Positions 1 to 10,131 of a stretch of DNA of 64,000 bases are shown in pieces. Position 1 is the first letter of the stretch, and each line of letters opens with the position of its first letter. Below the pieces are notes generated by a model. The model was not told the origin of the DNA. It was given only the letters and a program-made list of their open reading frames with translations, and searched no databases. Position numbers and translations under genes: made by a program. This stretch comes from Rhodosorus marinus. Taxonomy: Eukaryota; Rhodophyta; Stylonematophyceae; Stylonematales; Stylonemataceae. The DNA is taken from contig JAMWBK010000007.1 in the NCBI GenBank assembly GCA_029953675.1, forward strand, positions 744,001 to 808,000, in the 5' to 3' direction.

Positions 1-379
1 ATCTCGCAGCAGAAGATGAAATGGTATTACTATCAAACGAATTGCTTCATTCCTGTGTAAAACATATTCACAAACTAAAAAGAATATGAAACCAATTTTT
101 TTAAGCCGTAGCGCCTACACTTTGTATCCTTCTACCTTACCGAACTTCGCCATCGATCGGAATCCACAACTTTTGACGGCGTTTTGAGCTTGCGAGCGAA
201 CTCAAGGAAACATGTCTTGGCTAATTTTTTTTCGCATGCAACAGTCATTTGCCCTCAACCACGGCCGATGATAGATAATGCTAGCTCGGCACCAAAAGAG
301 ACGCCGCTTCATCCAGCGTCAAAACCGAGCTTTAGCTGATGTACTACAGTGTAAATCCATTCTGAGGAGTCTCACTGGT

Positions 380-612
380 TCCTTGAAAAGGCAAGTTTTG
401 GAGTGGCTTCGCAAAATGTGTTACTGACCATCCTGCCGAGTATCTTGTACTCTTACACCGGTTCAGTAGTCTATTTATAGAGAGCTTCCTGCAGCATTCT
501 AGTGGCATGCTAGCCGATGCTCGCTACCAACGCCTTGGCTTGCACGCTTTTGTTACTCGTCTCCAGTTCGTATTAAGCCCTGCGTAGCGCGTATGGCTAT
601 GCTAGTAGAACG
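380..612 (+). mobile_element. Decayed 3' end of a non-LTR-type retroelement
   Basis: Read forward, the stretch keeps the pattern WSGFAKC...HPAEYL...SSGMLADARYQRLGLHAF, the same C-terminal pattern as the better preserved elements on the minus strand at 27.7-28.5 kb and 43.0-43.4 kb. It ends in the shared terminal sequence CCTGCGTAGCG...GGCTATGCTAGTA. The frame is broken and the 5' part is missing, as in 5'-truncated retrocopies. The family assignment rests on resemblance to the reverse transcriptase element at 43-45 kb. Confidence 0.5.
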
Positions 613-762
613 ATCAACCACTTTGGGGATGAACGTGAATTGATTCGTATGCTAAGAGAACATCGCTAACATACCTGTAAAAATACAATAAAACCATCAA
701 CCACTTTGGGGATGAACGTGAATTTACCATATGCTAATAGAACATCCCTAACATTCGTGCTT
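613..762. repeat. Imperfect tandem duplication, two copies of about 83 bp
   Basis: The sequence ATCAACCACTTTGGGGATGA starts at 613 and again at 696. Both copies continue with a diverged ATGCTAA(G/T)AGAACATC(G/C)CTAAC. It directly follows a retroelement tail. Confidence 0.75.
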
Positions 763-779
763 CGGCGCTAGCTCATCGC

Positions 780-1005
780 CTGGTACCTCTGGTCACTGAG
801 TGCTTTGGGTTTATGGATTCCGTTGGTTCTCGTTGGCTTCGGGAATTGTTCCGCGAACGCCCTGATCGTCTGTCCTCGTTGTTTACCCGTTTAAGTTTCT
901 TGCTGTGGCGTGTGAACGCTGCTTTTATGTTGGAGGCGCGATATCTTCGCAGCGCTCAGTCTCTTTTTTTCCCTTCGGGGTTCTTTCTTTCGGTCTCCGA
1001 TTAAA
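780..1005 (+). mobile_element. Fossil of the C-terminal end of a retroelement protein
   Basis: The forward frame reads LRELFRERPDRLSSLFTRLS followed by MLEARYLRS. A near copy (LKLFRERPDRLRSL) lies at 59884. The pattern matches the last part of the long retroelement protein, where a row of R/L residues precedes an MLAEAR-like motif. No start codon or upstream domain is kept, so this is a relic rather than a gene. Confidence 0.4.
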
Positions 1006-2350
1006 CAAATTCATTCATTCAACATGTTGACAACTGTAAAAATATCCGTCAAAATTTCCGAACGTATTCAATCAATGAAAAGGTAATAATGATTAGGTTT
1101 CAGTTTCTACGTCAGCGAACGACAGCTTGTCCCAATCTTTTTGATATCACAACTGTTGGCTTTCCTATCATAAACGCATAGTATCGCTTTAGCGATGCTC
1201 ACTTAGTTTATTTTGTCCGGAAACGCATTTGGTCTCGCCATCGATTTCCCGTGATTCCTCCACCCCCTCCCCCCCCGCCCATGGACTCTCGTCTGTTGCG
1301 GGAAGGCGAGCCCACCAATCTGAATAGAACTGATCTGAACCCAAAAAAACCTTTACAATCCATTTGCAGAACGGGATAAAATAGGCCATATACCATCAGA
1401 CGGTTCGCAACAACGAAAACGCTCCCCTTCATCAACTTGGAGATCGTTGCGTTGTTGTCCCACTCCGTTTCTTGAGGCTCGTTCGCTTACATCCAGCATC
1501 TTTCTCCCTTCTCAACGGTGTTCTTAGCCCTAGAAAATGGTCTCATATCCCGCCTCTCTGCATGTCGGCCAGATTCCTATTTCGATTTCGATGAAACGGA
1601 AATTTTTGAGGACGAGGGCAAATCAATACCAACACGCGTTGATAATAATAATACTTATTTTATCAAAATGATATACGGGGAAGGGGGGGGGGGAGAGGGG
1701 GTGGGAAAGAGGTCGAGGGCTCGACGGCTCCCGCTGAGCAGCTGAGCAGCCCTCGACCCTAACTTTCTTCTTGTTGGCATTCTTTCAAGAGTCTCGCAAA
1801 GGGGTCGATGGGAATCCTACATTGGACGAGAAAAACAGATATGGTGTACGAAATGAATTAGGGCGGTTTCGGGTACGGTGATGAAAAAGATTTTTTCATT
1901 TGTTTTTCTGGTTGACACTCTTGCATCAGGTGTGTGAGATGCGCCATTTGCAATTTGAGGGCAAAGGTGATTAAGTTCTGCAACAGCACACACCTGGGTA
2001 TTGTCTGTGTAGAAGGAAAGCCCCTGAAATGTAGTTTTGTATTGGTCTGTCCTCGATTTTATATCCAAGCATATCCTGATTGTGTTACCTTTGTTTCCTC
2101 AGCCCCGGGGGGGGGGGAAGGGAGAGAACGAGTTTGGTACAGACTAAGTGCGTTCAATTGGATTTGAACTACTACTATTGTGTTAGTAAAAACATTTAGA
2201 CTGATCAGCAGTGAAGGCTCTGCTTTGTTGTCGTTGTAAGAAGATATTCGGCTGGGAGGGATTTCATCTGACTTTGATTGGTGAGGGCGGGTAAGTTGTG
2301 TTTGATAGTCCGGGTTGATTTTTCTGGTTGGTAGGCTGAGCTTTGGCATA

Positions 2351-2356
2351 TATAAA
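2351..2356 (+). promoter_or_regulatory. TATA box of the lipase gene
   Basis: TATAAA lies 142 bp before the ATG at 2493, inside GGCATATATAAAGGCG. The distance is close to that seen for the spondin genes of this window. Confidence 0.5.
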
Positions 2357-2492
2357 GGCGTTGATTGGGAAGCGAGCAGGTGAGAGGTTCGGGTAGAGGA
2401 GAGGTAAGGTGTGGTGGTTTGAGATTGGAGTCTAGCACGGACGTTTACTAGAGGAGCCTTTTTTTTAAAGAAATTTAACTTTTTGAGTATAT

Positions 2493-4424
2493 ATGTCATT
2501 GCAGTTTGTCGTGAGTCCGTCGCCTCTGGGTTGCTCGCAAAGACGCAGGGCAATGGTGAGCCCGTCGAGAGCATTGACCGTTCCCCGGCGGCGAAATGAG
2601 AACATTTTCTCGCTTGCTTTGGGGGGAGTCGTGGGAGCAGCTGGAAACACGGCTAGGTTCGCGCAAGCCGCGTCGCTCGGGGTTGTGAACATATTTCAGG
2701 GCGCCTTCAACTTTATCTGGAAGCCCACGCCTCAACCGAGTTTGATCGAGTATCCAACGAACTACTCACCAACCAAAATTGTGGATGAGGACACCAGGGA
2801 GCCTGGCAAGTTCAGCATGGAGTTTGCAAAGTTAGCCGTTCGGATGTCTATTTTCGCGTATTTGGAGTCTGGACTTTATTGGAAGTCAGACAAGAGACCC
2901 GTTGAGCATTTCAGCGTGACTCGACCATCAGAGCAATCCCTTGGTATGCTTCTTCTGGAGGACAAGTTCCCTTCACTCTTCCATGGAATTGGGCCTGACT
3001 TCATCGGTCCCGAATACGATCGGAAACTTTCCAAGGGGAGGGGAAAGATCGACTCCGGTCTCATCAAGGAGTATGAAACCGATACGGACCTTGTCGTAAT
3101 GCATGACGTGGCTGCTGAGACCATTTACATCGTATGGCAAGGAACCCAGTCGAAAATCGATATGAAAACTGACATCGCCTTTCTTCCCCGCTACTGGCCT
3201 TACCGCCACCAGGATGGGAAGCGCCTACATGCCTCCCGAGGTTTTGTGAGGAGCCACGAATCGGTGAGCAAGGATATCATCGCTGTGGTGAAGGAGATGT
3301 GGAGTACTGGAAAGTACAAGAAGCTCTTCTGCGCTGGCCACAGTCTGGGTGGTATTCTTGCGCATCTCAATGCGCATGCCCTGTCCTACGCCATGGAGGA
3401 AGAGCTCGAGGCGACGGGCCTTCCACCTGAGGAGCGCCTGGTGTGCTATACTATTGGATCTCCGAAGGGAATGGCCTGGGATCTGAGGAACGACTATTTC
3501 AAAAGAGTTCCGCATACGTACCGGATGAGAAATGACGAAGATATTGTCCCTCGATTGCCGGTTCCAATGCGCCACCACGTTGGGATTCCGATCCTCATGG
3601 ATGAGCTCCACTTTTTGATCAACTTCGATGAGGACAGAACTGTGCTTACAGCGGACAAAGAGAATATCGGCGAGACCATCTCTGACCACAACACTGGCAA
3701 CTACCTCTCCAACTTGCTCGGTCAAAAGAGCCGTCTTCGAGTTAGCAAAGAGCAGTCAGACGCGCTTGAGAGAGCGTATGTCAGCATGGTTCAGCTTGAT
3801 CGGGAATATGCGTGGGAGGTCCTGATGCCCACTGAGAAGTCCAAGGAGATGGAAGTCGCTAGATATGTGAAACCTGGCGTGGATCCAGTCAGTTTAAACA
3901 CTGAAGCCACAGAGATTCTTAAGGTGGCCTTCGGTAGTGCTGTGAGCGCCGACGTCGTGAACTACTTGGTGTACTACGCCAGCAAGCTCGTTGAATCGCA
4001 CGATTTCAATCCCAGGAAGAACGGCTTTGATGCCGAGCCAATCATCGACGTCCAGGAACTTCATATCAACATTTTCCGAATGGCGTTCTCTGAAATCGTT
4101 CTGGACGCAGACAAGGACCAAAACCTGAAGAGGGTTCAGCATCGGCTAGTATTTGATAAACACGACTCGGACAAAGACGGGTTGCTGTCTCCGGGTGAGT
4201 TCCTTCGGATCGCAAAGGGTCTGAACGGAGAACAACTCCCGGCGGGGGTTTCAGATGACGAGTTGGTTGAGGAGCTCCATGGGGAGTTCAGGAAGCTCTA
4301 CCAAATCATGAATGAACCCTACCCAGTGGACCCCGCCATGGAGCTTAGAACGGTCAGCTTTGCTGAGTTTTATGTTTGGGCAGAGCTTAACCGACATGAT
4401 CTCGCAGCTCTTCAAGCCCTGTAG
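2493..4424 (+). CDS. Class 3 (alpha/beta hydrolase) lipase with C-terminal EF-hand
   Basis: Predicted triacylglycerol or glycerolipid hydrolase of 643 aa. The nucleophile elbow GHSLGG has Ser284. Candidate acid and base of the triad are Asp348 or Asp350 in NDEDIVPRLP and His399 in SDHNTGNY, as in fungal-type lipase_3 proteins. A canonical EF-hand loop D558-S-D-K-D-G-L-L-S-P-G-E569 near the C-terminus suggests Ca2+ control. The first 45 residues are rich in Ser/Arg and almost free of acidic residues, followed by a small hydrophobic stretch, which fits a plastid or mitochondrial transit peptide. ATG 2493 is the first ATG after the TATA box at 2351; ATG 2553 (Met21) is an alternative. The gene is uninterrupted by introns. 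Substrate is unknown; the family and active site are well supported. Confidence 0.9.
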   Translation: MSLQFVVSPSPLGCSQRRRAMVSPSRALTVPRRRNENIFSLALGGVVGAAGNTARFAQAASLGVVNIFQGAFNFIWKPTPQPSLIEYPTNYSPTKIVDEDTREPGKFSMEFAKLAVRMSIFAYLESGLYWKSDKRPVEHFSVTRPSEQSLGMLLLEDKFPSLFHGIGPDFIGPEYDRKLSKGRGKIDSGLIKEYETDTDLVVMHDVAAETIYIVWQGTQSKIDMKTDIAFLPRYWPYRHQDGKRLHASRGFVRSHESVSKDIIAVVKEMWSTGKYKKLFCAGHSLGGILAHLNAHALSYAMEEELEATGLPPEERLVCYTIGSPKGMAWDLRNDYFKRVPHTYRMRNDEDIVPRLPVPMRHHVGIPILMDELHFLINFDEDRTVLTADKENIGETISDHNTGNYLSNLLGQKSRLRVSKEQSDALERAYVSMVQLDREYAWEVLMPTEKSKEMEVARYVKPGVDPVSLNTEATEILKVAFGSAVSADVVNYLVYYASKLVESHDFNPRKNGFDAEPIIDVQELHINIFRMAFSEIVLDADKDQNLKRVQHRLVFDKHDSDKDGLLSPGEFLRIAKGLNGEQLPAGVSDDELVEELHGEFRKLYQIMNEPYPVDPAMELRTVSFAEFYVWAELNRHDLAALQAL

Positions 4425-4776
4425 GGTTCCGAGTCACCGCTCTCCGCTGATAGCGTTTCGCCTGGCTTGTTCCTTCCGACTTTTTCGGGAAACCTCTTTT
4501 CGATACAAGAACTTTATTTTGAGCTCACGTGGAGCGCATTTTTGTCAGTTTTCTTAAAGCTGTAATTGTCAATTGGAATTAAGCTCCGACCCAAACTGAC
4601 GAAGACCTGCGACGCTTCCCCGAATATCGCGGGAAACGAAATCGTCCATTTTCAGACGGCATATTCTCCTTGCCGGATCCTTTTTCCGAGAGAACTCTTT
4701 CAATAGTTGAAACATCGCGGATCGCCTATATACAATACATGGCGGATATGGCCGTGGGTCTAACATCCGCAGCCGT
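4425..4776. other. Spacer between convergent lipase and fibrillarin genes
   Basis: The stretch must hold the 3' ends of two convergent genes. I see no clear AATAAA and no gene in it. Confidence 0.5.
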
Positions 4777-6177
4777 TTACGTCTTCTTCTTCTTCGGCAT
4801 GCGGTATCCACTGTGGATGGGGGCAACAAGATTGGAAAGTCGAACACTCAGCAAGAGAGAAAGTCGTCCGCCGTAGCTTATACGTTCAGTTCAACCACTT
4901 ACCCGACCACCACCGCGTGGTCTCGTTCGTAGGGCTCTAGTGTGATCTGTTCAGCGGGCTTGAACTTCTCCTCTTGCAATTTTTTCACCTCCTTGGCGAA
5001 AACCAGAGCAGGTTCAACAGTTGAGTCTATGCAATTTGCTTTGATGGAAATAACAAAATGACCTAGAGCAGGGAAAACCGAAACTTGTTAGGACATCCAA
5101 TGCTCTTGGTGGAGGAACAGATAAGACTTCTTCACTCACCTTCAGTTTTCAGGAAATTGTGAGCGTTTATGGCCACGATTCGTGCTTGATCCGGCTGGGC
5201 AACATCCGCGAAGATGGTGTCCACCATTCCCACGAGCATTCGATACTTCGCAGGGTGGCGGGCATCCTCAATAATTGGGACGATATTAGTCCTCTTCTTC
5301 GCCACATTGACAAGATCCCTTCCACTTCTATGAGAAAACTCGACGGCGTATACTACGCCTTCTGGACCCACGACGTCGGATACATGTGAGACTGTGGTCC
5401 CGGACGCCGCCCCAAGGTATAAGACCTAGTCAGGGCATGGGATTTCAGATGTCACTCGTAAAACTCAAATAACCGTGGCGATCTCAACTCACCTTGTCTC
5501 CTGGACCGATATGAGTGTTGTCTACTCCCCCTAGAATAGCAGCGGCGAGCTTGGATCTGAACGGATTCCAAACACGATATTCAATCTTATTCTTGGTTCC
5601 ATCGGTGTTATCGATCTCCATGGTTATCCTCTTTTCTCCGTACACGCTGTCACCACTGACCATGTTCTTCGTACACAACGCATCCTAAATTCCACACCGT
5701 CCCAAGGAACTAAGATTCGCTGATAGAGCAGAGCCTAATCCAAGTATTAGTTCGAAAGGGCACTCACCTCTTTACCGCGAGCGATGAAGACGCCTGCATG
5801 ACGATGCGGCTCGACAATTACCTTGGATCCACCCTTGAGTCCAGGCCTTCTCGGTGCTCCACGAGCTCCTCCGCGACCCTATTTCCGAAATGAACAAAAT
5901 CGTTACCTGTCAGCGAAGATAAATCCAACCAGCTAGCCTCCAACATGGCCGATCAGCAAACCAAGGGAACCAAAAATAACCAACGACTTACCCCACGACC
6001 ACCTCCACGTCCCCCGAAACCGCCTCCACGTCCTCCAAAACCACCACCACGTCCACCTCCACGTCCCCCAAAACCGCCGCCACGTCCACCACCACGTCCA
6101 CCAAAACCGCCGCCACGTCCACCTCCTCGTCCACCTCTACCAGCACCTCCGCCACCTCCTCCCCCGTACGCCACCAT
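4777..6177 (-). CDS. Fibrillarin, box C/D snoRNP 2'-O-methyltransferase (six exons)
   Basis: Nucleolar enzyme that methylates rRNA 2'-hydroxyls under guide snoRNAs. Exons by GT/AG junctions: 6177-5992, 5878-5768, 5684-5493, 5425-5140, 5062-4903 and 4810-4777; introns of 113, 83, 67, 77 and 92 nt. The joined frame is 969 nt, that is 322 aa, the usual family length. Residues 1-70 form the Gly/Arg-rich GAR domain (repeated [11 protein letters not shown]). Then come the hallmark stretches [18 protein letters not shown], the SAM-binding [17 protein letters not shown] (from residue 164), [31 protein letters not shown] and KANCID. The last exon adds [13 protein letters not shown] 6177 is the only ATG at the 5' end; the frame continues upstream only from a TTG. 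Domain identity is certain; the last junction is the least sure. Confidence 0.93.
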
Positions 6178-6414
6178 CTCGCCCTCCCCTCCGAAAATAT
6201 GTCGACTACTCTTCAACTAAACCATCCGCACACTATGGGTAAAGGAAATTACTCATCCAAAGCAATTCCGTCCCACCTCTTCTTCCCTAATTCCAATCGA
6301 CACCGTCCCCCTCTTCCTCCTCCCTCCCGGCACCGGCCATTATCCCTCCTAAAGCCCTCCAACGTCCTATTCTTTTCACCCCCGTCGCGGTACGATGAAA
6401 GCCTTTGAAATTTG

Positions 6415-7090
6415 ATAAAGTTTTCTAGGCCTCCGAAAGATGGCCTATGATACCCGACCGCTCAGGGACAATGAGGATGACGGGGATGTGGGAGCAGCTC
6501 TTTCGATTGAAACTATCGGGGCAGGAAGAGTTGGCCGATGGCACCTAGTCATGGAGAGTTTTTTTTTAAATTCCATTACTTGTACTGGGCCAGAGTGGCC
6601 GATGACACCTCTGATAGCGGACAGATGACGACGGTGGGACAGTGAAGCCGAGACCCTCGGAACTTACCGGGACGCGGAGAATTGGCAGCTGATGCGCAGT
6701 CGTGGATGGTTTTTTTGAAATTCGATTGATTGTACTGGGCCAGAGGATCGCAGGATGACCGATGGTACCCAGCAAATCGAAGATGGAAAGCCAGTGGGAC
6801 AACAGTATCCCTCCATGGAAACAAACGGGACATGCTAAGAGTGTGCCGATGTTGCTATAAGCGGGACGGTTTTTTAAATTTCGGTTTAATCTGCTGGGCC
6901 AACATCCGTGGAAGGACGGCCGATGATTCCTGTCGCAGACTACCCGCGGTTTCCTTTCATGTTCCTCGCCAAGTACGTGGACAATGATACTTGTCTTGGT
7001 AGTGGATGGGATGCAGCTCGCAGGCTGGGACCGATAAGGAAGTTGAAACGTTTTTCGACTGGGTTCCGGTTGACTTGGGGAGATCATGCG
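6415..7090. repeat. Degenerate tandem repeat, four or more copies of about 150-175 bp
   Basis: The landmark GG(T)nAAATTC..TT..TGTACTGGGCCA occurs at 6558-6594, 6709-6744 and 6868-6903, with a weaker copy near 7045-7080. Each landmark is followed by GGCCGATG-like or GATGACCGATG-like sequence and a GGGAC run. Spacing is about 151, 159 and 177 bp. Open frames cross it on both strands, but none keeps one frame across copies, so it is treated as noncoding. Confidence 0.6.
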
Positions 7091-7142
7091 ACGCGGAGAT
7101 CGTGTTGAGGTGAAACCAGACCAGGATTAGGTCAACGACCCA

Positions 7143-7179
7143 ATCTTGTTCTAGAATATGACTTTTCATTGAACAAGAT
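7143..7179. repeat. Short inverted repeat (9-bp arms)
   Basis: ATCTTGTTC at 7143-7151 pairs perfectly with GAACAAGAT at 7171-7179 across a 19-nt loop. It stands alone and no function can be read from it. Confidence 0.5.
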
Positions 7180-7589
7180 GCTTGGATCCCGCGGAGAGTA
7201 CCCTGGAAGAATTGTAACGGATAGCCTTGAGAGAGAGAAGACTCGTTGCTCACTGGGATGTCGATTAGAAAACCTAGCGAATCACGCGAGACGTCCGTGG
7301 CTGAGTTTCGCTTCTCCTGTTTGCTCTTAAAACCCGCATGCTCGAAGAAAGCTTGTAGTACGAGCCACTCGTCGCTTCGCAAGGACGTTAAGCATGTATG
7401 AGAAGGAAACTTGTACTACTAGTTGTGTACTCCGGAAACGCTGCAAGACGAGCAACGACCGAAGTAGAAAACTTCGGCAGGCATTGGATTAGTGCTCCCC
7501 GCAATTTAGTGCAATATCAATGCGTGGTGATAATGTAGAGAAATGAACCGCAACTCAAGAAGATGCCCATGAATCTGTAGTTGGATCCA

Positions 7590-9326
7590 TCCCTCACCAG
7601 ACAGACAAGCACTATCGGGGCACCCCATTGAAACGTATAAGATCGGTTTCCAACTGCTCCTTCCACAGTAGGGCGAAATCCATGCTTGAAAATAGACTTT
7701 CGAAGAACGATTCCATTGCAAACCATTACAATAAGTGAGAAGTAAGCTCAAGTTCGCTTTTTCGATAAGGCCGGGGAGAGCCAACAAACTCATAAAACAA
7801 GATCAACTAGTGAGACTCAAATGAGACAAGAAAGCACCCAGAAGCTCCAAACTGAATCTATACACTCACAGTCACAAGAAAACAACTCCAATTCTGCCCT
7901 TTTCCCGTCATACCCACTGTCTACCTCAGCTTCAACATCCCCATCACTAAGTGACACCAACCCACATCCTCGATTCGCTCCGATCCCCCGAACTTCCACA
8001 CCTTCGAAAACGAAAAAAAACACGCGCATTATATCGTATTCCCTTTCAAAAACATTTTATCGCAGCTTGGAAGACAACCGCCAATAGCTTCACGCCTTCA
8101 CACTTGTCCGTAGAAAATCCTCTTCCTTCACCAGGAACCAATTTATAAACCAAAACATTTTCTTAGTTTTCAACCAATCATAGCTATGTGAAGTGAAAGG
8201 TATTTTCAAGTAAATACAGAAATTCTCCATTGTGCATTCAAAAAATTTAAAACTTTCCATTCAAAGAAATAGTTACATTCTACCCCCTTCACAACGACAC
8301 CAAGAAAAATTCGCAATTGCATTGTGAGTATTGATTAGCGTTATTATCTTGTTGTCCTGGATCCAGTACCCCTCCGAGCTGCACCTCGTATAAAATCTGG
8401 CAGAAAAACTCCAAAATACAATAAATCACGTCTATGACCTTTTTTTCCAACTTTCTTGAAGCCCGCCAAAAAATGTTTGTTTAGAGAATATCTGGGACGT
8501 ATGTGGACATCAGTATCATTCTTAAGAAGAAAAACATCAACTCTGGACGTAGATTATAAGCCTAGGCCTTCGGAAGATCGTTAATTTAAGATAGATGGTG
8601 TCAGCCGTTTGAAGACAGCTTGTCTTCTACTTTAAGCGGGAAATCTCTCTATTCGCATTGGGGCCAACGTCTCTTAATCTATTCTTCAGTACGAAGGCGA
8701 TTGGTTTTCTCCATATGAGAAAACGACCAAATTGATGTTTTCTGCTGGTGGAAGCGACGGATGCGGTTGAGTGAGAGAGCTGAGCTCTCTGCGGGGGCTT
8801 AATTTCTCAAAAGAAAGAACTTTCCTCAGTCTCAGATTTCGGATATCTTCATCTGCCGCGACTGAAATATGTCTGAAAGGAAAGTTTCTCAGAATTCAAG
8901 TTCATCCAGTGAAAGCCTCTGTACGTTCTGATGATGTCTCTAGTGAGATGACCATCTGAAATGAGCGGAGCGACCAAATGATGATGTGCACTGCATGTTT
9001 TTGTGGGAGTCTGGTCGGAATGCGGTCGAGTCTGGAGAAAATTGGTGCATCTCAGCCCGTGAGTGAAGCATACTGAGCTTGTTAAGGAGAACCTAGCACG
9101 GACCATGGCGCCACGTCTCGAAATACAGCTGATGACAGCGAAGGATAGAGTGACGATCTAGGGTTGAAACTGCCTGTGATGTGACCTTGAGACGGCATTT
9201 TCGACCGGATGAAGCTGCACTCGAGGTTGATGCAAAGTTTGGGGCTAACGTCTTATTAGAGCTCAAGACCAAGATTTGAATACTACGTCTACGAGAATCG
9301 CGACCAGTCCAAAGCCGATCGAAGAG
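7590..9326. other. U1 leading spacer (B 3' flank plus A upstream region)
   Basis: It starts with sequence homologous to the region downstream of the forward B genes (the pattern CCATTGAA..GTA..CGATCGGTT and CCACAGTAGGGCGAAATCCATGCTTG), although no B gene precedes it. It also contains the shared motif GCCAATAGCTTCACGCC near 8080 and the conserved A-upstream block at 8551-8628. No gene recognised. Confidence 0.7.
8551..8628 (+). promoter_or_regulatory. Conserved block upstream of A1
   Basis: AGATTATAAGCCTAGGCCTT, then GATCGTTAATTTAAGATA and a GTCAGCCGTTTGAAGACAG stretch. The same block precedes each A gene at 0.7-0.9 kb, while the sequence between block and promoter varies more. It could be an enhancer, an insulator or part of an unrecognised transcript. 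Confidence 0.35.
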
Positions 9327-9332
9327 TATAAA
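9327..9332 (+). promoter_or_regulatory. TATA box of A1
   Basis: TATAAA within AGAGTATAAAGGATGACC, 118 bp before the ATG at 9445. Confidence 0.6.
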
Positions 9333-9444
9333 GGATGACCTGAGACCCGTCAGCTCGGTCCGTGTCATCGGGGCAGACAACAAAGACAACAGCAGAACAG
9401 TGCATCGAGCTAAGAGATAAGGAGTAAGGAATATATACTAGAAA

Positions 9445-10131
9445 ATGGTTTCTAAGATTGTGATTTTGCTTGCCGCAGCCTTCGCGGTTTGCGCCATGGG
9501 ATCTGACGTTGCAATCAACGACGCTGAGAGGGTGTCGAAGAAGTGCAGCGGGAAGGCCATCTATTTGGTTCAGATCGACTATTTGTGGACCGGTGCTACC
9601 CACCCCTTCGCTTATCCGGATAATGGTTACTTCTCGCCTACAACGGTTGCGTCGCACGGAAATGGTTTCCACCTGTGGACTCCTCACGGCTACTCGACCA
9701 GGGGTGTTGAGAACGTCGCCGAGCGAGGCAGGTTGAACTTCCTTCTGGCAGAGTTGGCGGCACAGAAGGGCCGCAATGTGTTCGATTTCGTCTACACCGA
9801 GGAACGCACTGAGGACGGATCTGAGACTGTGAAGCTGCTGATCAAGCTTGACTGCACGCGCACCTACGTTTCTGGCATCTCCATGCTGACACCGAGCCCG
9901 GACTGGTTCACTGGATTCGATGATGCCAACCTGTGTATTGACGGGGAGTGGATTAAGAACTACGAGAGGAACCTGAGTGTCTGGGACGCGGGAACGGACA
10001 AGGGAGAAGACTTTGAATCCCGGAACAGGAACCAGATCCCAAGGGAGCCGATTGTGTCAATCCTTGGATCGCGGTTCAACTCGGTTCCTGTCGGAACCGT
10101 TAAGATCATCCGCAAGCGTGTCTTCCAGTAA
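9445..10131 (+). CDS. Spondin_N-domain secreted protein, A type, copy A1
   Basis: 228 aa. Residues 1-20 are a signal peptide (hydrophobic IVILLAAAFAVCA), so the product is exported; the rest is one Spondin_N domain, known from extracellular F-spondin and from some microbes. Visible family marks: YLWTGATHP, VASHGNG, PHGYSTRGVE, then APSPDWF-like TPSPDWFTGFDDANLC and WDAGTDKGEDF. Cys34 and Cys164 probably form a disulfide. A1 alone has Cys at position 137 (LDCTRTY, Tyr in sisters), giving an odd cysteine. It also differs at the end (RNRNQIPREP, VFQ). The polyadenylation site seen as AATAAA in sisters is CACTAAAG here. Cellular role unknown; wall or matrix binding is an inference from the family. 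Confidence 0.9.
   Translation: MVSKIVILLAAAFAVCAMGSDVAINDAERVSKKCSGKAIYLVQIDYLWTGATHPFAYPDNGYFSPTTVASHGNGFHLWTPHGYSTRGVENVAERGRLNFLLAELAAQKGRNVFDFVYTEERTEDGSETVKLLIKLDCTRTYVSGISMLTPSPDWFTGFDDANLCIDGEWIKNYERNLSVWDAGTDKGEDFESRNRNQIPREPIVSILGSRFNSVPVGTVKIIRKRVFQ

Larger units (their letters stand above)
1..2350. other. Gene-poor left edge
   Basis: I see no intact gene here. The stretch holds two decayed retroelement ends (about 380-612 and 780-1005), an imperfect tandem duplication of about 83 bp at 613-762, and G-rich tracts near 1680-1700 and 2104-2116. The short open frames on both strands have no recognisable domain and are not called. Confidence 0.6.
6178..7590. other. Spacer with degenerate tandem repeats
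   Basis: The 5' side of the fibrillarin gene lies here. About 6415-7090 is a degenerate tandem repeat (listed separately) and a short hairpin sits at 7143-7179. From about 7590 the sequence becomes homologous to the 3' flank of the B-type spondin genes, so this is the left edge of the array. No gene recognised. Confidence 0.55.

Noticed and set aside
2059-2574. 171-aa minus-strand frame upstream of the lipase
   Set aside because: It overlaps the lipase TATA box and start, has no domain and no conserved pattern.
5945-6220. Proline-rich plus-strand frame ([12 protein letters not shown])
   Set aside because: It is the complement of the Gly/Arg-rich GAR domain of fibrillarin, whose splice sites and downstream exons are clear on the minus strand.
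8925-9000. Possible C/D snoRNA upstream of A genes (TGATGAT and CTGA motifs)
   Set aside because: The motif spacing is too short, there is no terminal stem, and the motifs are not kept in all A copies.
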